64,000 bases of DNA, taken from contig NZ_CP110636.1 in the NCBI RefSeq assembly GCF_026153355.1, positions 2,480,001 to 2,544,000 on the forward strand, read 5' to 3'. The notes under the pieces are model-generated. The model saw nothing but the letters and a program-made list of their open reading frames with translations, searched no databases and was not told the origin of the DNA. Source of the stretch: Streptomyces endophytica. GTDB lineage: Bacteria > Actinomycetota > Actinomycetes > Streptomycetales > Streptomycetaceae. This document shows, one piece after another, positions 29,289-40,198 of this stretch (within the stretch, counting starts at the first letter, position 1; each line of letters begins with the position of its first letter). A program made the translations under genes and the position numbers.

Positions 29289-30144
29289 GTGAGTGACGAA
29301 GTACGGCCCGGACACGTCCGCATCCGCCTCGACCTGTCCTACGACGGGTCCGCCTTCCACGGCTGGGCCAAGCAGGCCGGCGGCCGGCGCACCGTGCAGG
29401 CCGAGATCGAGGACGCCCTGCGCACCGTGACGCGGTCCGGGGACACGACGTACGAGCTGACGGTGGCCGGCCGGACGGACGCCGGGGTGCACGCGCGGGC
29501 CAGGTGGCGCACGTCGACCTGCCCGGGGAGCTGTGGGCGGAGCACCGGGAGAAGCTGCTGAAGCGGCTCGCCGGGCGACTTCCCAAGGACGTACGGATCT
29601 GGCGCGTCACCGAGGCCCCCGAGGGCTTCAACGCGCGCTTCTCGGCGGTCTGGCGGCGCTACGCCTACCGCGTCACCGACAACCCCGGCGGCGTCGACCC
29701 GCTGCTGCGCGGGCACGTCCTGTGGCACGACTGGCCGCTCGACGTGGACGCCATGAACGAGGCGGCCCGGCGGCTGCTCGGGGAGCACGACTTCGCGGCG
29801 TACTGCAAGAAGCGCGAGGGCGCGACGACCATCCGTACGCTGCAGGACCTGAGCCTGGTGCGGGGCGACGACGGGATCATCACCGCCACGGTGCGGGCCG
29901 ACGCCTTCTGCCACAACATGGTGCGCTCGCTGATCGGGGCGCTGCTGTTCGTGGGGACGGGCACCGGCCGGCGGACTGGCCGGGGAAGGTACTCGCGGCC
30001 GGCATACGCGACTCGGCCGTGCACGTGGTCCGGCCGCACGGGCTGACGCTCGAAGAGGTCGGGTATCCGGCGGACGAGCTGCTCGCGGCCCGCAACAAGG
30101 AGGCCCGGAACAAGCGGGCGCTGCCGGCGGGCGGCTGCTGCTGA
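29289..30144 (+). CDS. truA: tRNA pseudouridine(38-40) synthase, two frame interruptions
   Basis: Converts U38-U40 of tRNA anticodon arms to pseudouridine; intended length 285 residues. GTG start, [21 protein letters not shown] then the catalytic-Asp motif [10 protein letters not shown](R). One G is missing near 29498 ([11 protein letters not shown]) and one near 29955 ([13 protein letters not shown]); both are within G runs and the protein continues in the next frame each time. Adding the two bases gives a complete gene, so sequence error is likely. It follows the rplQ terminator. Confidence 0.93.
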
Positions 30145-30168
30145 GCCGCCCGCCGGGGAGCCGGCCGG

Positions 30169-31041
30169 TCAGGAGGACTGGCCGGCCTTCTTCTGGGCTT
30201 CCTTCAGCTGGCGTTCGGCGGCCTTGGCGGCCTGGTCCTTGCCGCGCTGGGTGATCTGGGTGAACGCGTAGGAGCCGCCGTCCCGGGCGATCTGCCGGGC
30301 CTTGGTCTCCGAGGCGGTGACGTCCTTGCCGTTGAGGTAGCCGGCGATGGTGAAGTAGGCGTAGCGGCCGGTGGCGTTGGTGGCCATCCGGCACTTGTGG
30401 CCCTGGCAGAAGTCCGAGGGGACGCCTCCGCCGGGCAGCGGCATGAGGTTGGTCCGGTTCTCGTTCATGACCTTGGTCGCCTTGGCGGGCGAGTCGAAGA
30501 CCGCGATGCCGATGGTGACCGCCACCCCGCCCTTGGCGTAGGTGGCGCGCAGCAGCTGCTTGCAGCCGTTGTGGGACAGCGAGGAGACCAGCGCGCCCTG
30601 GGCGCCGGCGGTGCAGTCCTTGGTCGAGGCGGTGCTGGTGCGCGGGTAGCTGTGCTCGCCGATGACCATGGTCTTCTGCGGGAAGAGCGTGGCCGGGGTG
30701 AGCGGCGCGGTGTCCTTCTTGGGGTCGGAGATGTAGTCCTGCGGGTTGGGCGGCGGCGGGACGGAGACGTCCGGGAAGGACGGCTTGTCGTCCGGGACCG
30801 CGGCCTGGCCGGAGGAGGTGGGCGCGGCGGTCGCCTTGCCGCCGGGCGAGTCGCCGCCGGCCATCACCGCGGCGGCGACGATGCCGGCCACCGCGACGGT
30901 CGCCAGTGCTCCGCCGCCGATCCACATCCACCGTTTGCGGCGGGACTGCGCCTCGCTCTCCTCGGCGAGCGCGTCCCAGTCCGGCGTGGACGAGAAAGAT
31001 CCCCCGGGGCCGTCGAAGGGCCCGCCTTGCCCAAAACTCAT
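30169..31041 (-). CDS. Membrane-anchored extracellular protein of unknown function
   Basis: 290 residues from ATG 31041 (MSFGQGGPFDGPGGS); an ATG three codons earlier is also possible. A short cytosolic region (DWDALAEESEAQSRRKRW) precedes one membrane helix (WIGGGALATVAVAGIVAAAVMAG), then a Pro/Ser-rich linker and an outside domain with four cysteines (KDC, NGC, DFC, HKC) likely in disulfides. The C-terminus is a Lys/Ala-rich helix. It is convergent with truA and divergent from the ABC-F gene. Function unknown. Confidence 0.85.
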   Translation of the reverse strand: MSFGQGGPFDGPGGSFSSTPDWDALAEESEAQSRRKRWMWIGGGALATVAVAGIVAAAVMAGGDSPGGKATAAPTSSGQAAVPDDKPSFPDVSVPPPPNPQDYISDPKKDTAPLTPATLFPQKTMVIGEHSYPRTSTASTKDCTAGAQGALVSSLSHNGCKQLLRATYAKGGVAVTIGIAVFDSPAKATKVMNENRTNLMPLPGGGVPSDFCQGHKCRMATNATGRYAYFTIAGYLNGKDVTASETKARQIARDGGSYAFTQITQRGKDQAAKAAERQLKEAQKKAGQSS

Positions 31042-31097
31042 GGCGCGCATCCTAATGGGGTTGGTGGAACGCTTATAGGCCGGTCACAATCCGGACC

Positions 31098-32724
31098 ATG
31101 GGACATCTGGAAGCAGGGCACCTGGAGTACTACCTGCCGGACGGGAGGGTCCTGCTGGGGGACGTGTCCTTCCGGGTGGCGGAGGGCGCGACGGTCGCGC
31201 TGGTCGGGGCCAACGGCGCGGGCAAGACGACGCTGCTGCGGCTGCTCGCGGGGGAGCTGGCGCCGCACGGCGGATCGGTGACGGTCAGCGGCGGACTGGG
31301 CGTGATGCCGCAGTTCGTCGGCTCGGTGCGGGACGACCGGACGGTGCGGGACCTGCTGGTGTCGGTTGCCCAGCCGCGGATCCGGGAGGCGGCCGCGGCG
31401 GTGGACGCCGCGGAGCTGGCGCTCATGACCGAGGACGACGAGGCCGCGCAGATGGCGTACGCGCAGGCACTGAGTGACTGGGCCGAGGCGCGGGGTTACG
31501 AGGCCGAGACGGTCTGGGACATGTGCACGACGGCCGCGCTCGGCGTCCCGTACGAGAAGGCGCAGTGGCGCCAGGTGCGCACGCTGAGCGGGGGAGCAGA
31601 AGCGGCTGGTGCTGGAGTCGCTGCTGCGCGGCACGGACGAGGTGCTGCTGCTGGACGAGCCGGACAACTATCTGGACGTGCCGGGCAAGCGCTGGCTGGA
31701 GGAGCAGCTGCGGCAGACCCGCAAGACGGTGCTGTTCGTCTCGCACGACCGGGAGCTGCTGGCCCGCTCCGCGGAGAAGATCGTCAGCGTCGAGCCGGGC
31801 CCGGCGGGCTCGGACGTGTGGGTGCACGGCGGCGGCTTCGGTACGTACCACGAGGCGCGCCGGGAGCGTTTCGCGCGCTTCGAGGAGCTGCGGCGGCGCT
31901 GGGACGAGAAGCACGCCCAGCTGAAGAAGCTGGTGGTCAATCTGCGGCAGGCGGCCGCGGTGAGCCATGAGATGGCCTCGCGCTACGCGGCGGCGCAGAC
32001 CCGGCTGCGGAAGTTCGAGGAGGCCGGCCCGCCGCCGGAGCCGCCGCGGGAGCAGGACATCACGATGCGGCTGCGCGGCGGCCGCACCGGCGTCCGGGCG
32101 GTGACCTGCGCGGATCTGGAGCTGACCGGTCTGATGAAGCCGTTCTCGCTGGAGGTCTTCTACGGCGAGCGGGTCGCGGTGCTGGGCTCCAACGGCTCCG
32201 GCAAGTCGCACTTCCTGCGCCTGCTGGCCGGAGATGCCGATGATCCGGTGGCCCACACGGGCGTCTGGAAGCTGGGCGCCCGGGTCGTCCCCGGCCACTT
32301 CGCCCAGACCCACGCCCACCCCGAGCTGCGGGGCCGCACCCTGCTCGACATCCTCTGGACCGAGCACGCCAGGGACAAGGGCCAGGCGATGTCCGCCCTG
32401 CGTCGCTACGAGCTGGAGAAGCAGGCCGAGCAGCCCTTCGACCGCCTCTCCGGCGGCCAGCAGGCCCGCTTCCAGATCCTGCTCCTGGAGCTGTCGGGCA
32501 CCACGGCCCTGCTCCTGGACGAGCCGACCGACAACCTGGACCTGGAATCGGCGGAGGCGCTGCAGGAGGGCCTGGAGTCGTACGAGGGGACGGTTCTGGC
32601 GGTCACCCATGATCGCTGGTTCGCGCGTTCCTTCGACCGGTTCCTGGTGTTCGGGTCGGACGGAGTGGTGCGGGAGACGGCGGAGCCGGTGTGGGACGAG
32701 CGGAGGGTCGAGCGGAAGCGGTAG
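31098..32724 (+). CDS. ABC-F family ATPase, one frame interruption
   Basis: Soluble protein with two ATP-binding cassettes and no membrane part, the ABC-F class that acts on ribosomes in translation control or antibiotic protection. Intended ~542 residues. First cassette GANGAGKTTLLRLLAG, LSGG-EQKRLVLE, LLLDEPDNYLD; linker ~225-330; second cassette GSNGSGKSHFLRLL, LSGGQQARFQ, LLLDEPTDNLDLE. At 31590-31594 the frame moves as if two bases were lost inside LSGG/EQ. Whether it protects against a drug or is housekeeping cannot be decided from sequence. Confidence 0.92.
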
Positions 32725-32730
32725 GAGGGG

Positions 32731-32771
32731 CCGCACCGGCCGCGGGAGAGCGGGCCCGCGGGCCGGTGCGG
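32731..32771 (+). terminator. Terminator after the ABC-F gene
   Basis: 11-bp outer stem CCGCACCGGCC / GGCCGGTGCGG, extended by GCGGG / CCCGC, seven bases after the stop. Confidence 0.75.
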
Positions 32772-32779
32772 GGGGCGTT

Positions 32780-32809
32780 TTGACCGCGCTGGGGACGGCC
32801 CGGTATTCT
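32780..32809 (+). promoter_or_regulatory. SigHrdB-type promoter of rplM-rpsI
   Basis: TTGACC (32780-32785), 18-bp spacer, TATTCT (32804-32809). Transcription would start near 32816, leaving a ~200-nt leader. That leader contains CGGTCC-ACC-GGACCG (about 32861-32875), which may fold. L13 is known to repress rplM-rpsI in E. coli; the leader would offer a site but this is inference. Confidence 0.7.
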
Positions 32810-33018
32810 GCTGGTTCGTTATGCGTATTGGCTTGCTCTATCTCACGTGAGGGGCCCTTACGCCGGTCCACCGGACCGATCACCAGCGGCGGACGAACGG
32901 GTTGCGTCACCCGTAGTGCCGCCCTGCTGCGTGATCGATCGTGGTGACCAGTACAGGACCCACCCCCGAGTCCTCACGGCCCGGGGGTCCCATCACTGAA
33001 GAAGCGAAGGCTACGACC

Positions 33019-33462
33019 GTGCGTACGTTCAGCCCCAAGCCCGGCGATGTCCAGCGCCAGTGGCACATCATTGACGCGCAGGACGTTGTCCTGGGCCGTC
33101 TGGCCAGCCAGGCCGCGTCCCTCCTGCGGGGTAAGCACAAGCCGGTGTATGCACCGCACGTTGACACCGGTGACTTCGTCATCATCATCAACGCCGACAA
33201 GGTGCACCTGTCCGGCAACAAGAAGACCCAGAAGATGGCCTACCGTCACTCCGGCTTCCCGGGTGGTCTGCGCTCCGTCCGTTACGACGAGCTGCTCGCC
33301 AAGAACCCCGAGAAGGCCGTCGAGAAGGCCATCAAGGGCATGCTCCCCAAGAACACCCTCGGCCGTCAGATGCTCTCGAAGCTGAAGGTCTACGCGGGCG
33401 CCGAGCACCCGCACGCTGCGCAGCAGCCGGTGCCGTTCGAGATCACCCAGGTCGCGCAGTAA
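33019..33462 (+). CDS. rplM: 50S ribosomal protein L13
   Basis: Early-assembly large-subunit protein; 147 residues. GTG 33019 ([19 protein letters not shown]) is the family start; the frame is open upstream to 32941 but that part has no homology signature. Contains [15 protein letters not shown] and [13 protein letters not shown]. Confidence 0.97.
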   Translation: MRTFSPKPGDVQRQWHIIDAQDVVLGRLASQAASLLRGKHKPVYAPHVDTGDFVIIINADKVHLSGNKKTQKMAYRHSGFPGGLRSVRYDELLAKNPEKAVEKAIKGMLPKNTLGRQMLSKLKVYAGAEHPHAAQQPVPFEITQVAQ

Positions 33463-33506
33463 GTCCGGCCACCCCCTAAGACGACAGAGAATTCTTAAGG
33501 AGCATC

Positions 33507-34010
33507 GTGGCTGAGACCACCCCCGAGACCCCGCTGGACGAGGTCGAGGAGTACACCACCGAGACCGAGGTCGTGGAGTCGGAGTACACCTCCGAGTCCC
33601 TCGCGTCCCGCTTCGGCGACCCGCAGCCGGCCGCCGGCCTGGGCCGTCGCAAGAACGCCATCGCCCGCGTCCGGATCGTTCCGGGCTCCGGCCAGTGGAA
33701 GATCAACGGCCGCACCCTTGAGGGCTACTTCCCGAACAAGGTGCACCAGCAGGAAGTCAACGAGCCCTTCAAGGTGCTCGAGCTCGACAACCGCTACGAC
33801 GTCATCGCCCGCATCTCCGGCGGCGGCATCTCCGGCCAGGCCGGTGCGCTGCGCCTGGGCGTGGCCCGTGCGCTGAACGAGGCGGACATCGAGAACAACC
33901 GCCCCGCGCTGAAGAAGGCCGGGTTCCTCAAGCGTGACGACCGTGCGGTCGAGCGCAAGAAGGCCGGTCTGAAGAAGGCCCGCAAGGCGCCGCAGTACAG
34001 CAAGCGCTAA
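33507..34010 (+). CDS. rpsI: 30S ribosomal protein S9
   Basis: P-site contacting protein; 167 residues, GTG start with AAGGAG upstream. An acidic Thr/Glu-rich N-terminal extension of ~45 residues precedes the core [14 protein letters not shown]; the C-terminal tail ends APQYSKR, whose last Arg contacts P-site tRNA. Confidence 0.98.
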   Translation: MAETTPETPLDEVEEYTTETEVVESEYTSESLASRFGDPQPAAGLGRRKNAIARVRIVPGSGQWKINGRTLEGYFPNKVHQQEVNEPFKVLELDNRYDVIARISGGGISGQAGALRLGVARALNEADIENNRPALKKAGFLKRDDRAVERKKAGLKKARKAPQYSKR

Positions 34011-34040
34011 TCACGCGCTGCATCATGCAGCTCGTGGCGT

Positions 34041-34075
34041 ACGCCCCGGTGGCACTTCCCGTGCTGCCGGGGCGT
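34041..34075 (+). terminator. Terminator after rpsI
   Basis: Stem ACGCCCCGG / CCGGGGCGT with inner pairing GCAC / GTGC, 30 bp after rpsI. Confidence 0.65.
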
Positions 34076-34170
34076 TCGGCTATCCGGGACCGGGCGGCGT
34101 AGATCCCCGTCCAGGGGCGTATACCTGGACGTGACGCTCTGGTCCAAGCTCAGAAACTCGGAGGACACCA

Positions 34171-35529
34171 GTGGGACGACTCTTCGGCACGGACGGTGTG
34201 CGCGGCGTCGCCAATGCGGACCTGACGGCGGAGCTGGCGCTCGGTCTGTCGGTCGCTGCGGCGCATGTGCTTGCGGAAGCGGGCACATTCGAGGGTCACC
34301 GGCCGGTGGCCGTGGTCGGGCGGGATCCGCGGGCGTCGGGGGAGTTCCTGGAGGCGGCGGTGGTGGCCGGGCTGGCCAGCGCCGGGGTGGACGTGCTGCG
34401 GGTGGGCGTGCTGCCGACCCCGGCGGTGGCGTACCTGACCGGCTCGCTGGGCGCGGACCTGGGCGTGATGCTCTCCGCCAGCCACAACCCGATGCCCGAC
34501 AACGGCATCAAGTTCTTCGCCCGTGGCGGCCACAAGCTCGCCGACGAGCTGGAGGACCGGATCGAGGAGACCTACCGCGCGCACAGCTCCGGTGAGCCGT
34601 GGGAGCGGCCGACCGGCGGCGGCGTGGGCCGGGTCACCGTCTACGACGCGGGCTTCGACAACTACGTTGCGCACCTGGTCGGCGTCCTGCCGAACCGGCT
34701 GGACGGGCTGAAGGTCGTCATCGACGGTGCGCACGGCGCGGCGGCGCGGGTCTCGCCCGAGGCGTTCGCCCGGGCCGGCGCCGAGGTCGTCACCCTCGGC
34801 ACCGACCCCGACGGCCTGAACATCAACGACGGCTGCGGCTCCACCCACCTCGCGCAGCTGCGCGCGGCCGTCGTCGAGCACGGCGCCGATCTCGGTGTCG
34901 CCCACGACGGGGACGCGGACCGCTGCCTGGCCGTGGACCGCGAGGGCAACGAGGTCGACGGGGACCAGATCCTGTCCGTGCTGGCGCTCGGCATGCGGGA
35001 GGCCGGGGCGCTGCGGAAGAACACCGTGGTCGCCACCGTCATGTCCAACCTGGGCTTCAAGCTGGCCATGGAGCGCGAGGGCATCGACCTCGTGCAGACC
35101 GCGGTCGGCGACCGGTACGTCCTGGAGGAGATGAAGGCCCACGGCTTCGCGCTGGGCGGCGAGCAGTCCGGGCACGTCATCGTGCTGGACCACGCCACCA
35201 CCGGCGACGGCACGCTGACCGGGCTGATGCTGGCGGCCCGGGTCGCGGCGACCGGCCGTACGCTCGGGGAGCTGGCGGGCGTCATGGAGCGGCTGCCGCA
35301 GGTCCTGGTCAACGTTCCCGACGTGGACAGGTCGCGGGTGGCCTCCTCGCCCGAGCTGACCCAGGCGGTCGCCGAGGCCGAGCGGGAGCTGGGCGCCACC
35401 GGGCGGGTGCTGCTGCGGCCGTCCGGCACCGAGCCGCTGGTCCGGGTGATGGTGGAGGCCGCGGACGAGGAGCAGGCGCGGGCGGTGGCCGGCCGGCTCG
35501 CGGACGCGGTCAAGTCCGCGCTGGGATAA
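34171..35529 (+). CDS. glmM: Phosphoglucosamine mutase
   Basis: Interconverts glucosamine-6-P and glucosamine-1-P on the way to UDP-GlcNAc and peptidoglycan. 452 residues, GTG start with GGAGGAC upstream. The phosphoserine motif [16 protein letters not shown] is at ~101-116; metal-binding DGDADR at ~248-253; substrate loop EQSGH; phosphate loop [13 protein letters not shown]. glmS lies 2.4 kb downstream, so both steps of hexosamine synthesis are here. Confidence 0.97.
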   Translation: MGRLFGTDGVRGVANADLTAELALGLSVAAAHVLAEAGTFEGHRPVAVVGRDPRASGEFLEAAVVAGLASAGVDVLRVGVLPTPAVAYLTGSLGADLGVMLSASHNPMPDNGIKFFARGGHKLADELEDRIEETYRAHSSGEPWERPTGGGVGRVTVYDAGFDNYVAHLVGVLPNRLDGLKVVIDGAHGAAARVSPEAFARAGAEVVTLGTDPDGLNINDGCGSTHLAQLRAAVVEHGADLGVAHDGDADRCLAVDREGNEVDGDQILSVLALGMREAGALRKNTVVATVMSNLGFKLAMEREGIDLVQTAVGDRYVLEEMKAHGFALGGEQSGHVIVLDHATTGDGTLTGLMLAARVAATGRTLGELAGVMERLPQVLVNVPDVDRSRVASSPELTQAVAEAERELGATGRVLLRPSGTEPLVRVMVEAADEEQARAVAGRLADAVKSALG

Positions 35530-35536
35530 GCCTTTT

Positions 35537-35588
35537 GGGCCCCGCCCGCCGGGCGCGCCGTCAGTGGCGCGGCCGGCGGGCGGGGCCC
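35537..35588. terminator. Bidirectional terminator between glmM and DUF389 gene
   Basis: 16-bp perfect stem GGGCCCCGCCCGCCGG / CCGGCGGGCGGGGCCC. It spans the last codons of the convergent DUF389 gene and can serve both strands. Confidence 0.8.
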
Positions 35589-36508
35589 GTGCCGTGCCGG
35601 GCCCACAGCAGTTTCTGGGCGACCAGGGTCAGGGTGCCGGCCACGATGATGCCCGCCAGGTTCAGCAGCAGCTGCTCCATGGAGTGCCAGGCCTGGCCGT
35701 ACGCCCCGTAGGCGAGTGCGACCGCGGCGTTGGCGGCGGCCGGGACGGTCGTCACGGAGATCGCCACTCCTACCAGGGCGCCCGATTTCGCGGACGTCAG
35801 GGAGAGCACCCCGGCTATCCCGGCCAGCACGGCGACGACGAACGAGAACCAGTCCGGCCGGTAGATGAAGTTCGTGTTGGGCCGCTCCGCCGCCAGCGCC
35901 CCGGCGTGGAACAGGCCCATCGCGTCCATGAAGAGGCTGAAGCCCACCGTCAGGACCATGGCCGCGGCGAAGCCGACGACCAGCGCCGTCACCGAGCGCC
36001 AGGCCAGCCGCGGCGCCCGCTGCACCAGCGCGGTGCAGATACCGGCCAGCGGGCCGAACTCCGGGCCCACCGCCATCGCGCCGACGATCAGGATCGCGTT
36101 GTCGAGGACCACACCGCAGGCCGCGATCATCGTGGCGACCGTCAGGAACGCCAGGTAGGTGGCGGAGAGCGTGGACTCCTCGTGGGTGGCATCGGTCAGC
36201 GACTCCCACAGCACCGCGTCGGCACCCTCGCCGGGCGCCTCCTCCTCGGCCCGTTCGGCCCGTACGGACAGCGACAGGTCGATGTTCTCGATCGCGATCG
36301 AGCCGTCCTTGTGCAGGCCCAGCGCCCGCAGTTCGGCCAGCAGTCCGTCGGCGGCCTCCCGGGCGACGTCGCACAGCACCACATCGCCCCGCGGGTCCCG
36401 GGCGGCCCCGGCCAGCACCGCCACATGGGCCGTTCCGACCGTCGCCTCCAGCAGCTCCAGGGCCGCGTCCGTACGGTCCGCCGGGACGATCATTCGCAGA
36501 TGCAGCAC
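35561..36508 (-). CDS. DUF389 multi-helix membrane protein
   Basis: 315 residues, GTG start (LHLRMIVPADRTDAALELL). A ~100-residue soluble N-terminal region is followed by at least six membrane segments; the family signature ILIVGAMAVGPEFGPLAGI is at ~165-183. Function of the family is not established; a transport role is a guess. It sits 15 bp downstream of coaA on the same strand and probably shares its transcript. Confidence 0.88.
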   Translation of the reverse strand: MLHLRMIVPADRTDAALELLEATVGTAHVAVLAGAARDPRGDVVLCDVAREAADGLLAELRALGLHKDGSIAIENIDLSLSVRAERAEEEAPGEGADAVLWESLTDATHEESTLSATYLAFLTVATMIAACGVVLDNAILIVGAMAVGPEFGPLAGICTALVQRAPRLAWRSVTALVVGFAAAMVLTVGFSLFMDAMGLFHAGALAAERPNTNFIYRPDWFSFVVAVLAGIAGVLSLTSAKSGALVGVAISVTTVPAAANAAVALAYGAYGQAWHSMEQLLLNLAGIIVAGTLTLVAQKLLWARHGTGPARRPRH

Positions 36509-36523
36509 GGTCCGCGCACCTTC

Positions 36524-37513
36524 CTACAGCTTGCGCAGCGACAGCCGCTGCACCTTGTGGTCCGGGCCCTTGCGCAGGACCAGGCTGGCGCGGCCGCGGG
36601 TGGGGGCCACGTTCTGCTGCAGGTTGGGCTTGTTGATGGTGCGCCACATCATGCGGGCGTAGTCGAGGGCCTCCGCCTCCGAGACCTGGGTGTACTTGCG
36701 GAAGTACGAGAACGGGTTCTGGAAGGCGGTCTCGCGCAGTTTGCGGAACCGGCCGAGGTACCACTGCTCGATGTCCTCGGTACGGGCGTCGACGTACACG
36801 GAGAAGTCGAAGAAGTCGGCCAGACCGAGGCGGGTGCGCCCGTCCTTGCCGGGCAGCGCCGGCTGCAGGACGTTGAGGCCCTCGACGATGAGGATGTCCG
36901 GGCGGTGCACGGTGAGCCGCTCGCCGGGCACGATGTCGTAGATCAGGTGCGAGTAGACCGGTGCGGTGACCTCCGCCTTGCCGGACTTCACGTCGGCGAC
37001 GAATCGGGTCAGCGCGCGGCGGTCGTAGGACTCCGGGAATCCCTTGCGGGACATCAGGCCGCGCCGGTGCAGCTCGGCGTTGGGGAACAGGAACCCGTCG
37101 GTGGTGACCAGTTCGACCCGCGGATGCTCCGGCCAGCGGGCGAGCAGCGCCTGCAACAGCCGCGCGGTGGTCGACTTGCCGACCGCGACGCTGCCGGCGA
37201 CCCCTATGACGAACGGGGTGCCGGGCTGGGAGCCGTGGCCGTCGCCGGCGTCGCCCAGGAAGGTGTTCAGCGCGCCGCGCAGGTTGCTGGTCGCGCCGAC
37301 GTAGAGGTTCAGCAGCCGGGACAGCGGGAGGTAGACGTCGCGGACCTCGTCCAGGTCGATGACGTCGCCCAGGCCGCGCAGCCGTTCCACCTCTTCGGCG
37401 GTCAGGGGCAGCGGGGTCTTCTCCCTGAGGGCGCTCCACTGGGCGCGCGTCAGATCGACGTAGGGGGAGCTGTCGGCGCGGCGGCGCGCGGGCGGATCGG
37501 TCGTCAGGGCCAC
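36524..37513 (-). CDS. coaA: Pantothenate kinase, type I
   Basis: First step of coenzyme A synthesis: phosphorylates pantothenate. 329 residues. GTG 37513 is chosen because the family N-terminus [14 protein letters not shown] follows closely; the frame is open far upstream without meaning. P-loop [15 protein letters not shown], then [32 protein letters not shown] and YFRKYTQ are all diagnostic. Confidence 0.97.
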   Translation of the reverse strand: MALTTDPPARRRADSSPYVDLTRAQWSALREKTPLPLTAEEVERLRGLGDVIDLDEVRDVYLPLSRLLNLYVGATSNLRGALNTFLGDAGDGHGSQPGTPFVIGVAGSVAVGKSTTARLLQALLARWPEHPRVELVTTDGFLFPNAELHRRGLMSRKGFPESYDRRALTRFVADVKSGKAEVTAPVYSHLIYDIVPGERLTVHRPDILIVEGLNVLQPALPGKDGRTRLGLADFFDFSVYVDARTEDIEQWYLGRFRKLRETAFQNPFSYFRKYTQVSEAEALDYARMMWRTINKPNLQQNVAPTRGRASLVLRKGPDHKVQRLSLRKL

Positions 37514-37686
37514 GCGCCCATTGTGCGCAGCCGTCACACGCCGTTCATGCCGGGGTGTCCTACGCCACCCGGCCCGGGGTGTGGCCTTCGCCACCTGCAG
37601 GCCTGTACCGGACGCATGTGGCCCGGTACGGTCGGCACGGGGGCGGCCCGCGATCCGGGCCGCGAAGAAGACACAGGGGGGTGGCT

Positions 37687-37950
37687 GTGCGCACGCGCAA
37701 GCCAGCACTGCCGGGACTGCGGTACCGGCGCAGGAAGAACGGAACGGACGGCACGGCGACGGACCTCTTCGTCGCCCGGGTGCACGCCGAACTCGCCGAG
37801 GAGTTGCCGGACGAGGATCTGGGCGAGGACCTCGCCGACTTCCTGGAGCGGTACGAGCCGGCCGGCGGGCCCGGCGCCGACGCGGAGGCCGACGAGGAGT
37901 TCCTGGAGACGGTGCGGGAGGCGCACCACCGGATAGCGCGCGGGTATTGA
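37687..37950 (+). CDS. Small acidic protein of unknown function
   Basis: 87 residues from GTG 37687 ([18 protein letters not shown]), chosen for the AGGGGGG ~6 bases upstream; GTG 37681 would lie too close to it. Basic N-terminus, then a strongly acidic helical C-terminal half ([18 protein letters not shown]). Twenty-five bp upstream of glmS and divergent from coaA. No function recognised. Confidence 0.75.
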   Translation: MRTRKPALPGLRYRRRKNGTDGTATDLFVARVHAELAEELPDEDLGEDLADFLERYEPAGGPGADAEADEEFLETVREAHHRIARGY

Positions 37951-37975
37951 GCAGGCCGCGTCGTAGGCTGCCTCC

Positions 37976-39823
37976 ATGTGCGGAATCGTGGGTTATGTGG
38001 GCGGGCAGAGCGCCCTGGACGTCGTCCTGGCCGGGCTGAAGCGGCTGGAGTACCGCGGCTACGACTCGGCGGGCGTCGCCGTGCTGGCCGACGGCGGGCT
38101 GGCCGCGGCCAAGAAGGCCGGCAAACTCGCCAACCTGGAGAAGGAGCTGGCGGACCGTCCGCTGCCGGCCGGCGCCACCGCCATCGGGCACACCCGGTGG
38201 GCCACCCACGGCGGGCCCACCGACGAGAACGCCCACCCGCACCTGGACAACGCCGGGCGGGTCTCGGTGGTGCACAACGGCATCATCGAGAACTTCGCCG
38301 CGCTGCGCACCGAACTCGCCGAGCGCGGCCACACCTTGGCGTCCGAGACGGACACCGAGGTCGTGGCGCATCTGCTCGCCGAGTCCTACTCCTCGTGCGG
38401 TGAGCTGGCCGAGGCGATGCGGCAGGTGTGCCGGCGGCTGGAGGGCGCGTTCACGCTGGTCGCGGTGCACGCCGACGAGCCCGACGTGGTCGTCGGGGCG
38501 CGCCGCAACTCCCCGCTGGTGGTGGGCGTCGGCGACGGCGAGGCCTTCCTCGCCTCGGACGTCGCGGCGTTCATCGCGCACACCCGCGAGGCGATCGAGC
38601 TGGGCCAGGACCAGGTCGTCGAGGCCCGCCGGGACGGGGTGACGGTCACCGACTTCGACGGTGCGCCGGCGGACGTCCGCGAGTACCACGTCGACTGGGA
38701 CGCCTCGGCCGCCGAGAAGGGCGGCTACGACTACTTCATGCTCAAGGAGATCGCCGAGCAGCCCAAGGCCGTCGCGGACACCCTGCTGGGCCGGATCGAC
38801 GCCTCGGGGGTGCTGTCCCTGGACGAGGTGCGGATCCCGCCGGAGGTGCTGCGCGAGGTCGACAAGGTCGTCATCGTCGCGTGCGGGACGGCGTACCACG
38901 CCGGCATGATCGCCAAGTACGCGATCGAGCACTGGACCCGCATCCCCTGCGAGACCGAGCTGGCCAGCGAGTTCCGCTACCGCGACCCGATCCTGGACCG
39001 GCGCACGCTGGTGATCGCGATCAGCCAGTCCGGCGAGACCATGGACACCCTGATGGCCCTCCGGCACGCCCGTGAACAGGGCGCGAAGGTGCTGGCCATC
39101 TGCAACACCAACGGCTCGACGATCCCCCGCGAGTCGGACGCGGTGCTCTACACGCACGCCGGCCCCGAGGTCGCGGTGGCGTCCACGAAGGCGTTCCTGA
39201 CCCAGCTGGTCGCCTGCTACCTGGTCGCGTTGTACGTCGCGCAGGTGCGGGGCACGAAGTGGGGCGACGAGATCCGGGCGGTGGTGCGCGAACTGGCCGC
39301 CATCGGCACCCAGGTCGAGCAGGTGCTCGGCACGATGGAGCCGGTCCGGGAGCTGGCCCGCAGCCTCGCCGACAAGAACACCGTGCTGTTCCTCGGCCGG
39401 CACGTGGGCTACCCGGTGGCACTGGAGGGCGCGCTCAAGCTCAAGGAGCTGGCGTACATGCACGCCGAGGGGTTCGCGGCCGGTGAGCTCAAGCACGGCC
39501 CGATCGCGCTGATCGAGGACGATCTGCCGGTCGTCGTCGTGGTCCCGTCGCCGCGCGGCCGGTCCGTGCTGCACGACAAGATCGTCTCCAACATCCAGGA
39601 GATCCGGGCCCGCGGCGCCCGCACGATCGTGATCGCCGAGGAGGGCGACGAGGACGTGGTGCCGTACGCCGACCACCTCGTGCGCATCCCGCACACACCG
39701 GTGCTGCTGCAGCCGCTGGTGTCCACCGTCCCGCTGCAGGTCTTCGCCTGCGAGCTCGCCACCGCCCGCGGCAACGAGGTCGACCAGCCGCGCAACCTCG
39801 CCAAGTCGGTGACGGTGGAGTGA
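37976..39823 (+). CDS. glmS: Glutamine-fructose-6-phosphate aminotransferase
   Basis: Makes glucosamine-6-P from fructose-6-P and glutamine. 615 residues. Cys2 of MCGIVGYVG is the glutaminase nucleophile; [12 protein letters not shown] and HNGIIEN complete that domain. Two SIS domains follow ([39 protein letters not shown]) and the C-terminus is [11 protein letters not shown]. The stop overlaps the acpS start (GTGA). Other glmS copies exist in some streptomycetes, so this need not be the only one. Confidence 0.97.
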   Translation: MCGIVGYVGGQSALDVVLAGLKRLEYRGYDSAGVAVLADGGLAAAKKAGKLANLEKELADRPLPAGATAIGHTRWATHGGPTDENAHPHLDNAGRVSVVHNGIIENFAALRTELAERGHTLASETDTEVVAHLLAESYSSCGELAEAMRQVCRRLEGAFTLVAVHADEPDVVVGARRNSPLVVGVGDGEAFLASDVAAFIAHTREAIELGQDQVVEARRDGVTVTDFDGAPADVREYHVDWDASAAEKGGYDYFMLKEIAEQPKAVADTLLGRIDASGVLSLDEVRIPPEVLREVDKVVIVACGTAYHAGMIAKYAIEHWTRIPCETELASEFRYRDPILDRRTLVIAISQSGETMDTLMALRHAREQGAKVLAICNTNGSTIPRESDAVLYTHAGPEVAVASTKAFLTQLVACYLVALYVAQVRGTKWGDEIRAVVRELAAIGTQVEQVLGTMEPVRELARSLADKNTVLFLGRHVGYPVALEGALKLKELAYMHAEGFAAGELKHGPIALIEDDLPVVVVVPSPRGRSVLHDKIVSNIQEIRARGARTIVIAEEGDEDVVPYADHLVRIPHTPVLLQPLVSTVPLQVFACELATARGNEVDQPRNLAKSVTVE

Positions 39824-40188
39824 TCATCGGGGTGGGGATCGACGTCGCCGAGATCGACCGGTTCGCCGCGGCGCTGGACCGCACGCCCGAGCTGGCCGGC
39901 CGGCTGTTCGTCGCGTCGGAACTGCTGCTGCCGAGCGGGGAGCGGCGGGGCACGGCGTCGCTCGCGGCCCGGTTCGCCGCCAAGGAGGCGGTGGCCAAGG
40001 CACTGGGCGCGCCGGGCGGGCTGCACTGGACGGACGCGGAGGTGTACGTCGAGGACAGCGGCCAGCCGCGGCTGCGGGTGCGCGGCACGGTCGAGGCGTG
40101 CGCGGCCCGGCTGGGCGTGCGGTCGTGGCACCTCTCGCTGAGCCATGACGCGGGGGTCGCTTCGGCCGTGGTGATCGCCGAGGGGTGA
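39820..40188 (+). CDS. acpS: Holo-[acyl-carrier-protein] synthase
   Basis: Transfers 4'-phosphopantetheine from CoA to carrier proteins; 122 residues. [18 protein letters not shown] has the metal-binding Asp and [15 protein letters not shown] the conserved Glu and Lys. GTG start overlapping glmS by four bases. coaA next door makes the precursor of its substrate. Confidence 0.96.
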   Translation: MIIGVGIDVAEIDRFAAALDRTPELAGRLFVASELLLPSGERRGTASLAARFAAKEAVAKALGAPGGLHWTDAEVYVEDSGQPRLRVRGTVEACAARLGVRSWHLSLSHDAGVASAVVIAEG

Positions 40189-40198
40189 CACTGGGGCC

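Noticed and set aside
31098..32724. ABC-F protein as a drug-resistance determinant
   Set aside because: No biosynthetic or resistance genes adjoin it, and the linker that decides specificity cannot be judged by eye.
37951..37975. A DasR (GlcNAc regulator) site before glmS
   Set aside because: The short gap has no ACTGGTCTAGACCACT-like palindrome.
36524..39694. Minus-strand frame continuing 1056 codons through glmS into coaA
   Set aside because: Only the last 329 codons are coaA; the rest is antisense to glmS and lacks a ribosome binding site or domain.
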